Assembly (NCBI RefSeq): GCF_000968685.2
Contig: NZ_LAKD02000033.1
Coordinates: 1 to 64,000, forward strand
Direction: 5' to 3'
Source of the DNA: Streptomyces antioxidans
Lineage (GTDB): Bacteria; Actinomycetota; Actinomycetes; Streptomycetales; Streptomycetaceae
Length of the DNA stretch: 64,000 nt
The position numbers and the translations under genes were made by a program. Shown here piece by piece: positions 56,043 to 64,000 of the stretch. The first letter of the stretch is position 1; every line of letters begins with the position of its first letter. The notes beneath the pieces were generated by a model. The model saw nothing but the letters and a program-made list of their open reading frames with translations, was not told the DNA's origin and did not search any database.

Positions 56043-56600
56043 TCAGCGCTCGGCTTCCTCGGCGCCCGGCACCCGCCCGAGCGCCGCCGGCGGCTCGTCG
56101 TCCATCTCGAAGGCGAGCGGGAACGGAGCGTGGCCCGCCAGCCGGAACCAGCGCACCGTGCGATGGCGGCGCAGCGCCCGCGCCGCGCGCACCGCGTCGT
56201 TGTGGAACCGCCGGGCCATCGGTACCCGCCTGACGGTCTCCGTGAGCTCCCCCAGCGCGTCCTCGCCGCCCGGTGCCTCCCGTACCGCCTCCGCCTGTGC
56301 GCTCTCCTCGAAGACGGCCCGCAGCGCCTGGCTCAGCTCGCTCTCGGCGACCTCGCGGTGCTCCTCCTCGGACTGCCGCGCGGCGTGCGCGGCCTGGTAG
56401 AGCACGATCGAGGCGGCGGGGTCGAGCACTCCGGCGGTGGCCAGCTCCTGGGCCACGGAGGCGCGCCGCAGCAGCTGCGCGTCCAGCGCGGCCCGCGCCG
56501 CGTCCAGACGGCTGTGCAGCCGGTCGAGGCGCCCCGCGGTCCAGCTCAGATAGACGGCGATGACGACCAGTGCGACCGCGATCCAGATCAAGGTGCTCAC
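56043..56600 (-). CDS. LemA-like membrane-anchored helical protein
   Basis: The 185-residue protein has one N-terminal membrane helix (LIWIAVALVVIAVYL), then long helices. The segment ARRFHNDAVRAARALRRHRTVRWFRLAGHAPFPLAFEMDDE resembles the LemA family end ARxFYNDAVxxYN...FP...F. The Tyr and Asn of that motif are partly lost, so it is a divergent member. The role is unknown. The GTG at 56600 has no strong ribosome-binding site. Confidence 0.7.
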   Translation of the reverse strand: MSTLIWIAVALVVIAVYLSWTAGRLDRLHSRLDAARAALDAQLLRRASVAQELATAGVLDPAASIVLYQAAHAARQSEEEHREVAESELSQALRAVFEESAQAEAVREAPGGEDALGELTETVRRVPMARRFHNDAVRAARALRRHRTVRWFRLAGHAPFPLAFEMDDEPPAALGRVPGAEEAER

Positions 56601-56738
56601 GGCCCGCCACGCTACCGCCTGCCGCCCCCTGGGTCCGGGGGCAGCCCTCAGCCGGGGCGGCCGCGCGCAACGGTGTGTGGCGCCTCAGGGCGGGTCCTCG
56701 GCGGGCCGGAGGAAGCCCGCTACGGGTCGCTACGGTTC

Positions 56739-56820
56739 GCGCCCCGAAGGGGGGCGCGGGCTGTGGCAGTGTGCGGCTCCGCCGCGTGGGCGACCGGCCA
56801 CGACGGCGCCGCGGCCGACC
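56739..56820. repeat. Dispersed Streptomyces intergenic repeat
   Basis: The stretch GCGCCCCGAAGGGGGGCGC followed by GGGCTGTG, TGCGGCTCCGCCGCGTGGG and GACCGGCCACGACGG resembles a repeat that I know as abundant between Streptomyces genes. The first part can fold into a hairpin. It lies downstream of the mannosyltransferase stop. Confidence 0.5.
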
Positions 56821-56827
56821 GACGCCG

Positions 56828-56867
56828 CGTCTCGACACTTCCAGACGCCCCGTCTCGACACTTCCAG
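56828..56867. repeat. Direct repeat of 17 bases
   Basis: CGTCTCGACACTTCCAG occurs at 56828-56844 and 56851-56867, period 23, just downstream of the mannosyltransferase stop codon. Confidence 0.85.
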
Positions 56868-56875
56868 CGGAGCGC

Positions 56876-58036
56876 CTAGTCCCGCGCCAGCCCCAGCCGC
56901 GCCCACAGCCGCGCGCGGTCGTCGGCGGCCACCGACGCCGCCCCGTCCGTCACCGTCTCGTAGACCGCGAGGATGTCCGCCCCCACCGTCGACCAGTCGA
57001 AGCGCCGTACGTGCCGGCTGCCCCGCTCCCGCAGCTCGGCCAGCCGCTTCCCGTCCCCCAGCAGCCGCACCGCGGCCGCCGCCAGGGCGTCGGCGTCCTC
57101 GTTGGCGAACAGCTCACCCGCCGCTCCCCCGTCCAGCACCTGGGCGAACGCGTCCAGATCGCTGGCCAGGACCGCGGCCCCCGCCGACAGGGCCTCGACC
57201 AGGATGATGCCGAAGCTCTCGCCGCCCGTATTGGGCGCGACGTAGACATCGACGCTGCGCAGCAGCCGCGCCTTGTCCTCGTCGCTGACCATCCCCAGGA
57301 ACTCCACGCGCCCCCGCAGCGGAGCGGGAAGATCGGCCACGGCCTCCTTCTCGTCACCGCGCCCGGCGATCAGCAGCCGCGCCCCGGGGCGGGCCTCGAG
57401 GATCTTCGGCAGGGCGCGCATCAGCACCGGCAGCCCCTTACGGGGCTCATCGATCCGGCCGATGAAGCCGATCGTCTCCCCCCGCCACTCCTCCTTCGGC
57501 TCGGCGTCCGCGAAGAAGTCCACGTCGACGCCGTTGGGGATGACCACCGCGTCGCCGCCCAGGTGTTCCACCAGCGTCCGGCGCGCGTACTCGCTCACCG
57601 CGATCCGCGCGCTGATCTTCTCCAGCGCGGGCTGCAGGATCGGATACGCGGCGATCATGGCCCGGGAGCGCGGATTGGAGGTGTGGAACGTCGCGACGAT
57701 CGGCCCCTGGGCCGCCCAGCAGGCCAGCAGCCCCAGCGAGGGCGAGGTCGGCTCGTGGATGTGGATGACGTCGAAGGCGCCGTCGTGGAGCCAGCGGCGC
57801 ACCCGCGCGGCCGACAGGAGCCCGAAGTTCAGCCGGGCCACCGAGCCGTTGTACGGCACCGGCACCGCGCGCCCCGCGGAGACCACGTACGGCGGCAGCG
57901 GCGTCCCGTCGTCCGCCGGGGCCAGCACGGAGACCTGGTGGCCGCGCCGGATCAGATGGTCGGCCAGATCGCGGATGTGGAACTGGACGCCGCCTGGGAC
58001 ATCCCAGGAGTACGGGCAGACGATCCCGATCCTCAA
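56876..58036 (-). CDS. PimA-like phosphatidylinositol mannosyltransferase (GT4)
   Basis: It should transfer mannose from GDP-mannose to phosphatidylinositol at the cytoplasmic membrane face, the first PIM step. RIGIVCPYSWDVPGGVQFHIRDLADHL matches the PimA start; HIHEPTSPSLG, IPNGVDVDFF and the GT4 motif ESFGIILVEALSAG follow. I chose the TTG at 58036 (386 residues), with GGAG five bases upstream and overlapping the acyltransferase stop. The pgsA-acyltransferase-pimA order supports the role. Confidence 0.92.
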   Translation of the reverse strand: MRIGIVCPYSWDVPGGVQFHIRDLADHLIRRGHQVSVLAPADDGTPLPPYVVSAGRAVPVPYNGSVARLNFGLLSAARVRRWLHDGAFDVIHIHEPTSPSLGLLACWAAQGPIVATFHTSNPRSRAMIAAYPILQPALEKISARIAVSEYARRTLVEHLGGDAVVIPNGVDVDFFADAEPKEEWRGETIGFIGRIDEPRKGLPVLMRALPKILEARPGARLLIAGRGDEKEAVADLPAPLRGRVEFLGMVSDEDKARLLRSVDVYVAPNTGGESFGIILVEALSAGAAVLASDLDAFAQVLDGGAAGELFANEDADALAAAAVRLLGDGKRLAELRERGSRHVRRFDWSTVGADILAVYETVTDGAASVAADDRARLWARLGLARD

Positions 58037-58986
58037 GGCTTCTCCATTTCGGGGGGCCCAGGGCTTCCGGGGCCCTGGGGACGTCCAGCGCTTCCGGGAC
58101 CGCGGTCCAGGTCCGCCAGCCACAGCCGCTGCAGCATGTGCCAGTCCTCCGGGTGCTCGGAGATCCCCGAGGCGAAGGCGTCGGCCGTCTCCTGGATCAT
58201 GACGGCGATCCGCTCGGCGCGGGTCCCGTCCCCGGGCACCCCGACCGGTGGGTGCACCCGCCCCCGCATCACCGGCGACTCGTCGTACCAGAGGGTCACC
58301 GGCAGCAGCAGGGCACCGGTCTGCAGGGCGAGCGCGGCGGGCCCGGCCGGCATCTTCGCCCGCTCGCCGAAGAACGACACCTCCACGCCCGAGGCCGACA
58401 GATCGCGGTCGGCCACCAGACACACCAGACCGCCCGCGCGCAGCCGCCGCGCCAGCGTCCCGAAGGCGCTCCCGCCCTGGTGCGGCAGCACCTCCATGCC
58501 CAGCCCCTCGCGGTAGGCCACGAACCTGTCGTACAGCGACTCGGGCTTCAGCCGCTCCGCGACCGTGGTGAAGGGCACCCCCAGATGAGTGGTCACCCAG
58601 GCCCCGGCGAGGTCGTAGTTGCCCATGTGGGGCAGCGCCAGGACCACGCCCCGGCCCTCGGCGAGACCGTCCACCAGATAGTGCACGTCCTTGACGTCGA
58701 AGCCGCCCCGTATCCGCTCCGGGCTCCACGCCGGGAGCCGGAAGGACTCCATCCAGTAGCGCAGGTACGAGCGCATGCCCGCCCGCGACAGCTCGGCCAG
58801 CCGCCGGGGCGAGGCGTCCGGCACCACCCGCGCCAGATTGGCCTCCAGGCGCAGCACGCCCTTGCCGCGCCGCTTCCACGCCTGATCGGCGATGCGCTGC
58901 CCCAGCGCCACGGCGACCGGCTCCGGGAGCTTCTTGACCACGCTCCAGCCGAGTCCGTACAGCGCGTCGGTCAGCCTCTCCTTCAC
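58033..58986 (-). CDS. Phosphatidylinositol mannoside acyltransferase (PatA-like)
   Basis: LPLAT-family enzyme expected to acylate the mannose of PIM1/PIM2. The catalytic HX4D is HMGNYD in LALPHMGNYDLAG near residue 130; LVADRDLSASGVEVSFFGE is the second conserved block. The GTG at 58986 overlaps the pgsA stop (GTGA), giving 317 residues with a short Pro/Gly-rich tail. Confidence 0.92.
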   Translation of the reverse strand: MKERLTDALYGLGWSVVKKLPEPVAVALGQRIADQAWKRRGKGVLRLEANLARVVPDASPRRLAELSRAGMRSYLRYWMESFRLPAWSPERIRGGFDVKDVHYLVDGLAEGRGVVLALPHMGNYDLAGAWVTTHLGVPFTTVAERLKPESLYDRFVAYREGLGMEVLPHQGGSAFGTLARRLRAGGLVCLVADRDLSASGVEVSFFGERAKMPAGPAALALQTGALLLPVTLWYDESPVMRGRVHPPVGVPGDGTRAERIAVMIQETADAFASGISEHPEDWHMLQRLWLADLDRGPGSAGRPQGPGSPGPPEMEKP

Positions 58987-59651
58987 CGCGCCTCGCCCCC
59001 CTGGGGCACCGTCGGCTCCCCGGCGTCCGCCTCGGCGGCCTCCCGGCGCACCGTCACCACCCGCTGGACGAGGGTCACCGCGCTGCCGACGGCCACGATC
59101 CACAGCGCGATCGGGAGCAGGATGTCGATATGCGGCACGCCGAACTTGTGCAGCCCGGAGAAGCCGCACGCCACCAGCGAGATCACCAGCCGCTCGGCGC
59201 GCTCCACCAGCCCGTTGACGTTCACCGGCAGGCCGATGCTCTCGCCGCGGGCCTTGGTGTACGAGACCACCTGGCCGCTGGCGAGGCAGAAGATGGTCAC
59301 CGCACACAGCACATTGTCGTCCCCGCGGCCCGCGTACCACAACGTCAGACCGCCGAAGATCGCGCCGTCGGCCACCCGGTCCAGCGTGGAGTCGAGGAAC
59401 GCCCCCCAGCGGCTCGAGCGCCCCAGCTGCCGCGCCATATTGCCGTCGACCAGGTCGGAGAAGACGAACAGCGTGATGACGACGGTGCCCCAGAAGAACT
59501 CCCCCCGGGGATAGAAGACCAGTGCGCCCGCGCACACGCCGGCGGTGCCGGTCAGGGTCACCGCGTCCGGGCTGACCCCGAGACGGATCAACAGGGCGGC
59601 GAACGGTGTGAGAACACGCGTGAAGAATGCACGCGCGTACTTGTTCAGCAT
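58983..59651 (-). CDS. pgsA: Phosphatidylinositol phosphate synthase (CDP-alcohol phosphotransferase)
   Basis: It joins CDP-diacylglycerol and inositol 1-phosphate, giving the lipid that PimA then mannosylates. The CDP-alcohol motif DLVDGNMARQLGRSSRWGAFLDSTLDRVAD is complete with all four Asp. About six membrane helices fit 222 residues. Position before PatA-like and PimA-like genes favours inositol over glycerol phosphate as substrate. It is divergent from the EF-G2 gene across about 200 bases. Confidence 0.93.
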   Translation of the reverse strand: MLNKYARAFFTRVLTPFAALLIRLGVSPDAVTLTGTAGVCAGALVFYPRGEFFWGTVVITLFVFSDLVDGNMARQLGRSSRWGAFLDSTLDRVADGAIFGGLTLWYAGRGDDNVLCAVTIFCLASGQVVSYTKARGESIGLPVNVNGLVERAERLVISLVACGFSGLHKFGVPHIDILLPIALWIVAVGSAVTLVQRVVTVRREAAEADAGEPTVPQGGEAR

Positions 59652-59857
59652 GGCCTTCCCGGGGGGTCGAAACGGGCCGGGTGGTCAAGGGGCCACCGGC
59701 GCGCCCATCGTAGCCACGCCCCGGAGGGGCGCCGTGCACCTGTCGGACGGCTCTGCGACCCCGTGCGCGGTACGGCCGCATGTGTGACGTATGGACGCAC
59801 CGTTACAGCGGTGGAAAGCTCGAAGTATCGCAAGGTGTCGACCGGGAGGCGAGACAC

Positions 59858-62065
59858 ATGGGCGACAAGACGAGTACCCACCCAGGGGCCGCCGGAAGGG
59901 CAGTGGCGGCCGACCGGCCCAGCTCCCTGCGGAATGTGGTTCTGGTCGGCCACAGTGGGACCGGAAAGACGACGCTGGTGGAGGCCCTCGCGCTGGCGAC
60001 GGGCGCGGTCAACCGGGCAGGCAGGGTCGAGGACGGCGGCTGTCTCTCGGACTACGACGATATCGAGCACCGGCAGCAGCGTTCGATCCAGCTGTCGCTG
60101 GTCCCCGTCGAATGGGGCGGGATGAAGATCAATCTCCTGGACACCCCCGGCTATGCCGATTTCGTCGGGGAGCTCAGGGCCGGTCTGCGAGCGGCGGACG
60201 CGGCCCTTTTCGTTGTCTCGGCCGCCCAGGACGCCCTGGGGATCACCGGGGCCACCCGCATGATCTGGGACGAGTGCGCCGCGGTCGGGATGCCGCGCGC
60301 CATCGTGATCACCCATCTCGAAGCGGCCCGCGCCAGCTTCGAGGAGATGACCGAGCTGTGCCGGGACAGCTTCGGCGGCGACGACCCCGACGCCGTACTG
60401 CCGCTGTACCTGCCGCTGCGCGGCGAGCCGGGACCGGACGGACACTCCCCCGTGACCGGGCTCATCGGGCTGCTCACCCAGCGGGTCTTCGACTACTCCT
60501 CCGGGGTGCGCGCCGAATCGCCGCCCCGGGAGGACCAGCTGCCGCTGGTCGAGGAGGCCCGCGGCCGGCTCATCGAGGGGATCATCGCCGAGAGCGAGGA
60601 CGAAACCCTCATGGACCGCTATCTCGGCGGGGAGCAGATCGACGTCAAAACGCTGATAGAGGACCTGGAGAAGGCCGTCGCACGCGGCAGCTTCCACCCC
60701 GTGCTGGCGGCGGCGCCCGCCGCGCCGGGGTCCAAGCAGGGCCTGGGCACCATCGAACTGCTGGACCTGGTGACCGGCGGCTTCCCGTCCCCGCTGGAGC
60801 GCGAGACGCCCGCGGTGACCACTCCGCAGGGCGCCGCGCGCCCGCCGCTGAGCTGCGATCCGAACGGTCCGCTGGCCGCCGAGGTGGTCAAGACCTCCTC
60901 CGATCCGTATGTCGGCCGGATCTCCCTGGTGCGGGTCTTCTCCGGCACCCTCCGCCCCGACGAGACCGTCCATGTGTCCGGACACGGTCTGGAGGACCGC
61001 GGCCACGAGGACCATGACGTGGACGAGCGGGTCGGCGCCCTGTCCGCGCCCTTCGGCAAACAGCAGCACACCCTCCCCCAGGCCATCGCGGGCGATCTGG
61101 CGTGCGTGGCCAAGCTGACCCGCGCCGAGACCGGGGACACCCTCTCGTCCAAGGACCAGCCGCTGCTGATGGAGCCCTGGCAGATGCCGGATCCGCTGCT
61201 GCCGGTGGCCATCCAGGCACACAGCAAACCGGACGAGGACAAGCTGTCGCTCGGCCTGTCCCGGCTGGTCGCCGAGGATCCGACGATGCGCCTGGAGCAG
61301 AACCCGGACACCCATCAGGTGGTGCTGTGGTGCCTGGGCGAGGCGCATATGGACGTCGCGCTGGAGCGGCTGCGCAGCCGGTACGGCGTCCAGGTGGACG
61401 CGGTGCCGTACAAGGTCTCGCTGCGCGAGACCTTCGGGGCGAAGTCGGCCGGGCGCGGCCGCCACGTCAAGCAGTCCGGAGGGCACGGCCAGTACGCGAT
61501 CTGCGAGATCGAGGTGGAGCCGCTGCCGGAGGGCTCGGGCATCGAGTTCGTGGACAAGGTCGTGGGCGGCGCGGTGCCCCGGCAGTTCATCCCGTCCGTC
61601 GAGAAGGGCGTGCGCGGCCAGGCCGCGCGCGGCGTCGCCGCCGGATACCCCCTGGTCGATGTGCGGGTCACGCTGCTGGACGGCAAGGCGCACTCGGTGG
61701 ACTCCTCCGACGCCGCCTTCCAGACGGCGGGAGCGCTCGCGCTGCGCGAGGCGGCCACCGACGCCCGGATCGATCTGCTGGAACCGGTGGTGGAGGTGGC
61801 CGTGCTGGTCTCGGACGACTATGTCGGCGCCGTGATGAGCGATCTGTCCGGGCGGCGCGGCCGGGTCGTCGGCACCGAACAGTCCGGCGGCGGACAGACT
61901 TTGATCAAGGCGGATGTGCCGGAGATCGAGATCGGTCGGTACGCGGTCGATCTGCGATCGCTTTCGCATGGCACGGGTCGGTTCAGCCGCTCCTACGCCC
62001 GGCATGAGCCGATGCCCCATCAGCTGGCCGAGCGGATGCGCGAACAGGTCGCCGCGGAGGCGTAG
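59858..62065 (+). CDS. EF-G2-type elongation factor G-like protein with altered GTP motifs
   Basis: All EF-G domains are present in 735 residues. G1 is GHSGTGKTTL and G3 DTPGYADF. The switch I Thr motif (normally RGIT) reads RSIQ, and the NKxD motif reads THLE, so GTP specificity and hydrolysis are doubtful. From literature memory, mycobacterial EF-G2 binds GTP but lacks ribosome-stimulated GTPase. I chose the ATG at 59858, with GGGAGG eight bases upstream; the frame opens at 59780. A strong terminator follows. Confidence 0.92.
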   Translation: MGDKTSTHPGAAGRAVAADRPSSLRNVVLVGHSGTGKTTLVEALALATGAVNRAGRVEDGGCLSDYDDIEHRQQRSIQLSLVPVEWGGMKINLLDTPGYADFVGELRAGLRAADAALFVVSAAQDALGITGATRMIWDECAAVGMPRAIVITHLEAARASFEEMTELCRDSFGGDDPDAVLPLYLPLRGEPGPDGHSPVTGLIGLLTQRVFDYSSGVRAESPPREDQLPLVEEARGRLIEGIIAESEDETLMDRYLGGEQIDVKTLIEDLEKAVARGSFHPVLAAAPAAPGSKQGLGTIELLDLVTGGFPSPLERETPAVTTPQGAARPPLSCDPNGPLAAEVVKTSSDPYVGRISLVRVFSGTLRPDETVHVSGHGLEDRGHEDHDVDERVGALSAPFGKQQHTLPQAIAGDLACVAKLTRAETGDTLSSKDQPLLMEPWQMPDPLLPVAIQAHSKPDEDKLSLGLSRLVAEDPTMRLEQNPDTHQVVLWCLGEAHMDVALERLRSRYGVQVDAVPYKVSLRETFGAKSAGRGRHVKQSGGHGQYAICEIEVEPLPEGSGIEFVDKVVGGAVPRQFIPSVEKGVRGQAARGVAAGYPLVDVRVTLLDGKAHSVDSSDAAFQTAGALALREAATDARIDLLEPVVEVAVLVSDDYVGAVMSDLSGRRGRVVGTEQSGGGQTLIKADVPEIEIGRYAVDLRSLSHGTGRFSRSYARHEPMPHQLAERMREQVAAEA

Positions 62066-62127
62066 TTCAGGGCCCGTCCGTGAGGGAGCGCACGACGGTG
62101 TCACGGCCCGCCCGCGGCGCAGGCCAC

Positions 62128-62164
62128 GGCCCGCCCGCCCCAACCGCGCCGGGGCGGGCGGGCC
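62128..62164 (+). terminator. Terminator after the EF-G2 gene
   Basis: GGCCCGCCCGCCCC (62128-62141) pairs perfectly with 62151-62164 around a nine-base loop, followed by TTCG. Confidence 0.9.
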
Positions 62165-62366
62165 TTCGCCGTCCGGCCGTCTACGGGCCGTCCGCGCCGA
62201 CGTGGGGCCGTCCACCGGCGGCTCCACGGGCGGATCCGTGGGCGGTTCCGCCGGCGGTTTTCCCCACGAGGGTTTTCCACAGGCCGCACACGCCCTGGCG
62301 ACAGGTGGCGCACACCCCGGATACGCTGAGGTCGCAGCGCAAGAGCGTGCCGTATTGGGGGCGTTG
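62165..62366. other. Upstream region of the last gene
   Basis: The gap from the EF-G2 stop totals 301 bases. After the terminator there are two related strings GGTTTTCCCCAC and GGTTTTCCACAG (62256-62281), and a weak promoter-like pair GCGACA / TACGCT about 30-65 bases before the GTG at 62367. No gene is seen. Confidence 0.4.
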
Positions 62367-64000
62367 GTGACGGACGGATTCGACTTCAGTCCCGGGGCGC
62401 AGGTTCCCCTGTCGGGAGCGGCGGGGCAGACGGCGGCGACGCAGGCACTCGCGTCGGCCGCCTACCGCGACGACCCCGTGGCAAAGTTGCTCGACGCCAA
62501 TTCGGAGTGGACGGTCTCGGAGGTCAAGAAGCCGAGGATCTCGCTCTTCGAGCCGAATCTGGGCGAGGCGTTCGCGCGCGCCGTCCAGACCAGAATGCTC
62601 GGCGGCGGCCGGGGCCAGGTGATCCAGTCCTTCGGCATGGAGCCCCAGACGGTCGTCGAGCACTGTCTGGCCGCCAACCGCATCCGCAAGACCCGTGACG
62701 CCCGGCTGACCGCCGTCATGGTGATCTTCGGGCTGCTGTTCCTGCCCGGGGTGCTGCTCTGGCTCGGCGCCTTCCAGCTGCGCCGCTCGGTCGCCGGGGC
62801 CCAGGACAAGCGGATGGGCGCGCTCGGCACGGCACTGCTGGTGGCGCTCGGCGTGATGGTCGTCATCTTCCTGGTCAAGCTGCCCTTCGGAGGCTTCTGG
62901 GGGATCTACCTCCGGGGCGTGGTGATAGCCCCGATCATCGGCTGGTACATCGCCAAGCAGATCTGCGAGCGTACCGCCAAGGACCTCCGGGACTCCTGGG
63001 GCGGGCTGCTCTCCGGCGGCGGCGTCGGCGCCAAGGTGCCCGAGACGGTGCCCAACCACCCGGGCCAGACCGCCGCCGAGGAGCTGCGCAAGGCGCTCCA
63101 CAAGCTCACCGCCGAGCAGTACAGCAATGTGGTCTTCTACGCCGGTCCCAAGGGCATATTGGGCATGGGCACCCGCTGGGGCAGCTGGCAGCTGGCCGAG
63201 GACCTGGTCTCGGCCGACCCCGACAAGGAGATCGACCCCTTCCGCAGCTGGGACGTCATACGGGCGATCCATGACCAGCTGCGCATGCTGGAGCGCACCC
63301 CGCTGCACACCGGCGGCTTCCCCACCCCCTCCGTGCGCCACTGGGTGGTCTCGCCGATCGGCGAGGGGGCCAAGGCGGTCGAGCGCGGCGGCACCTCCGA
63401 GGAGGAGGGCTTCCAGATAAAGGGCGTCGAGCTGCAGCGGATCTGCGACCAGCAGCAGTTCGGCGCCGGTGACCGGCACTACCTGGGTGTGCAGTTCGTG
63501 CTCTGGGACGGCCAGTTGGTGATCACCCTGATGATCACGGTGACCCTGCTGCACAAGACGCTGCGGATCGAGGTCACCGGGCATGCTCTGGGGCCGGTGC
63601 ACCCGCTGTTCACCAGCAAGCCCTCGGCGCCCAGCAAGACGGTCTCCAAGACCTTCCGGTTCTGGGAGACCAAGTCCATCCCGCTGCCGCTGGTGAACAC
63701 GAAGGAGGTCGTGCGACTGACCGCGCGCGCCCCCTTCACCTGGTACCCGCCGATCCTGGACCACCTCGGGGGCAAGCTGGCGCTGCCCGAGCCGTTCGGT
63801 CTGCGGCACGCCTGGGCGGACAAGCCCTGGCGCCACCGCTTCATGGCGGACGACGCGCTGCGCGCCGCCACCCCCGTGCTGCGGGTCGTCCATGAGGCGG
63901 CCATCGGGGTGCTCAAGCACCACGGCGTGGACACCGAGCGCTTCGGCAACCGCTCGCTGGCCCTCAGCGGCCAGGTCCAGGACACGGCCCCGAAGAAGGC
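62367..64000 (+). CDS. Membrane protein of unknown function, 3' end beyond the window
   Basis: The frame from the GTG at 62367 stays open to the right edge (over 540 codons). The protein begins TDGFDFSPGAQVPLSGAAGQ, has about three hydrophobic helices between residues 115 and 200 (LTAVMVIFGLLFLPGVLLWLG, LGTALLVALGVMVVIFLV, IYLRGVVIAPIIGWYI) and then a large soluble region with WGSWQLAEDLVSADPDKEIDPF. I do not recognise a catalytic domain. The ribosome-binding site is weak (GGGGGCG). Confidence 0.8.
   Translation, partial: MTDGFDFSPGAQVPLSGAAGQTAATQALASAAYRDDPVAKLLDANSEWTVSEVKKPRISLFEPNLGEAFARAVQTRMLGGGRGQVIQSFGMEPQTVVEHCLAANRIRKTRDARLTAVMVIFGLLFLPGVLLWLGAFQLRRSVAGAQDKRMGALGTALLVALGVMVVIFLVKLPFGGFWGIYLRGVVIAPIIGWYIAKQICERTAKDLRDSWGGLLSGGGVGAKVPETVPNHPGQTAAEELRKALHKLTAEQYSNVVFYAGPKGILGMGTRWGSWQLAEDLVSADPDKEIDPFRSWDVIRAIHDQLRMLERTPLHTGGFPTPSVRHWVVSPIGEGAKAVERGGTSEEEGFQIKGVELQRICDQQQFGAGDRHYLGVQFVLWDGQLVITLMITVTLLHKTLRIEVTGHALGPVHPLFTSKPSAPSKTVSKTFRFWETKSIPLPLVNTKEVVRLTARAPFTWYPPILDHLGGKLALPEPFGLRHAWADKPWRHRFMADDALRAATPVLRVVHEAAIGVLKHHGVDTERFGNRSLALSGQVQDTAPKK

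Noticed and set aside
59645-62227. Long minus-strand open frame opposite the EF-G2 gene
   Set aside because: No domain is visible, and it covers a well-supported gene with ribosome-binding site and terminator.
62270-62285. Replication origin
   Set aside because: Only one near-match to a DnaA box, no cluster, and dnaA/dnaN are absent.

Overview
The window is a high-GC actinobacterial chromosome segment, almost certainly Streptomyces. BldD carries an intact c-di-GMP signature, GTG and TTG starts are frequent, genes overlap by ATGA or GTGA, and the gene content (sIHF, RpoZ, PyrR-linked pyrimidine operon, EF-G2, PIM-type lipid genes) is that of the Streptomyces core. From memory, the gene order resembles the S. 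coelicolor core around bldD and relA. I see no phage, insertion sequence, CRISPR array, tRNA or rRNA, and no defence or biosynthetic cluster. Fifty-seven protein-coding genes are supported; the last runs off the right edge.

Layout. 0.2-6.6 kb (minus strand): priA, metK, coaBC, rpoZ, gmk and the nucleoid protein gene mihF. 6.9-17.1 kb (minus): the UMP pathway. pyrR, pyrB, pyrC, a small membrane protein, carA and carB are mostly coupled by 4-8 base overlaps and end at a hairpin; pyrD and pyrF lie further down. A PyrR-type RNA hairpin precedes pyrR. 17.3 kb (plus): bldD, divergent from pyrR. 17.9-31.1 kb (minus): DUF948, DUF6167, alaS, ruvX, mltG, aroE, aroC, aroK, aroB, a P-loop kinase-like gene, an M24 peptidase homologue with a damaged metal site, efp and nusB.

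31.4-43.5 kb: rpsD is divergent from a DUF2470 gene, with a 19-bp iron-box-like sequence in the 55-bp gap. Then come rarA, a VKOR-family gene, a plus-strand module of ABC ATPase, ABC-2 permease, histidine kinase and response regulator with all genes overlapping, then hisS with a metallo-hydrolase gene, and plus-strand cyclophilin and DUF349 genes. 43.6-56.6 kb (minus): relA, apt, secF, secD, yajC, ruvB, ruvA, ruvC, yebC, pdxT, pdxS and a LemA-like gene. 56.9-59.7 kb (minus): pgsA, an acyltransferase and a PimA-like mannosyltransferase, forming an inositol-phospholipid mannoside operon. 59.9-64 kb (plus): an EF-G2-type GTPase with altered GTP motifs and a partial membrane protein gene.

This is mainly housekeeping DNA: pyrimidine, shikimate, PLP and CoA synthesis, translation, secretion, Holliday-junction processing and the stringent response. 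The points that merit attention are regulatory (PyrR hairpin, iron box, BldD box, a palindrome before pdxS, a palindrome before the ABC module), degenerate enzymes (PriA, the M24 homologue, EF-G2), and short tandem duplications that repeat the stop codons of gmk and aroE in frame. I did not find a convincing new multi-gene system.
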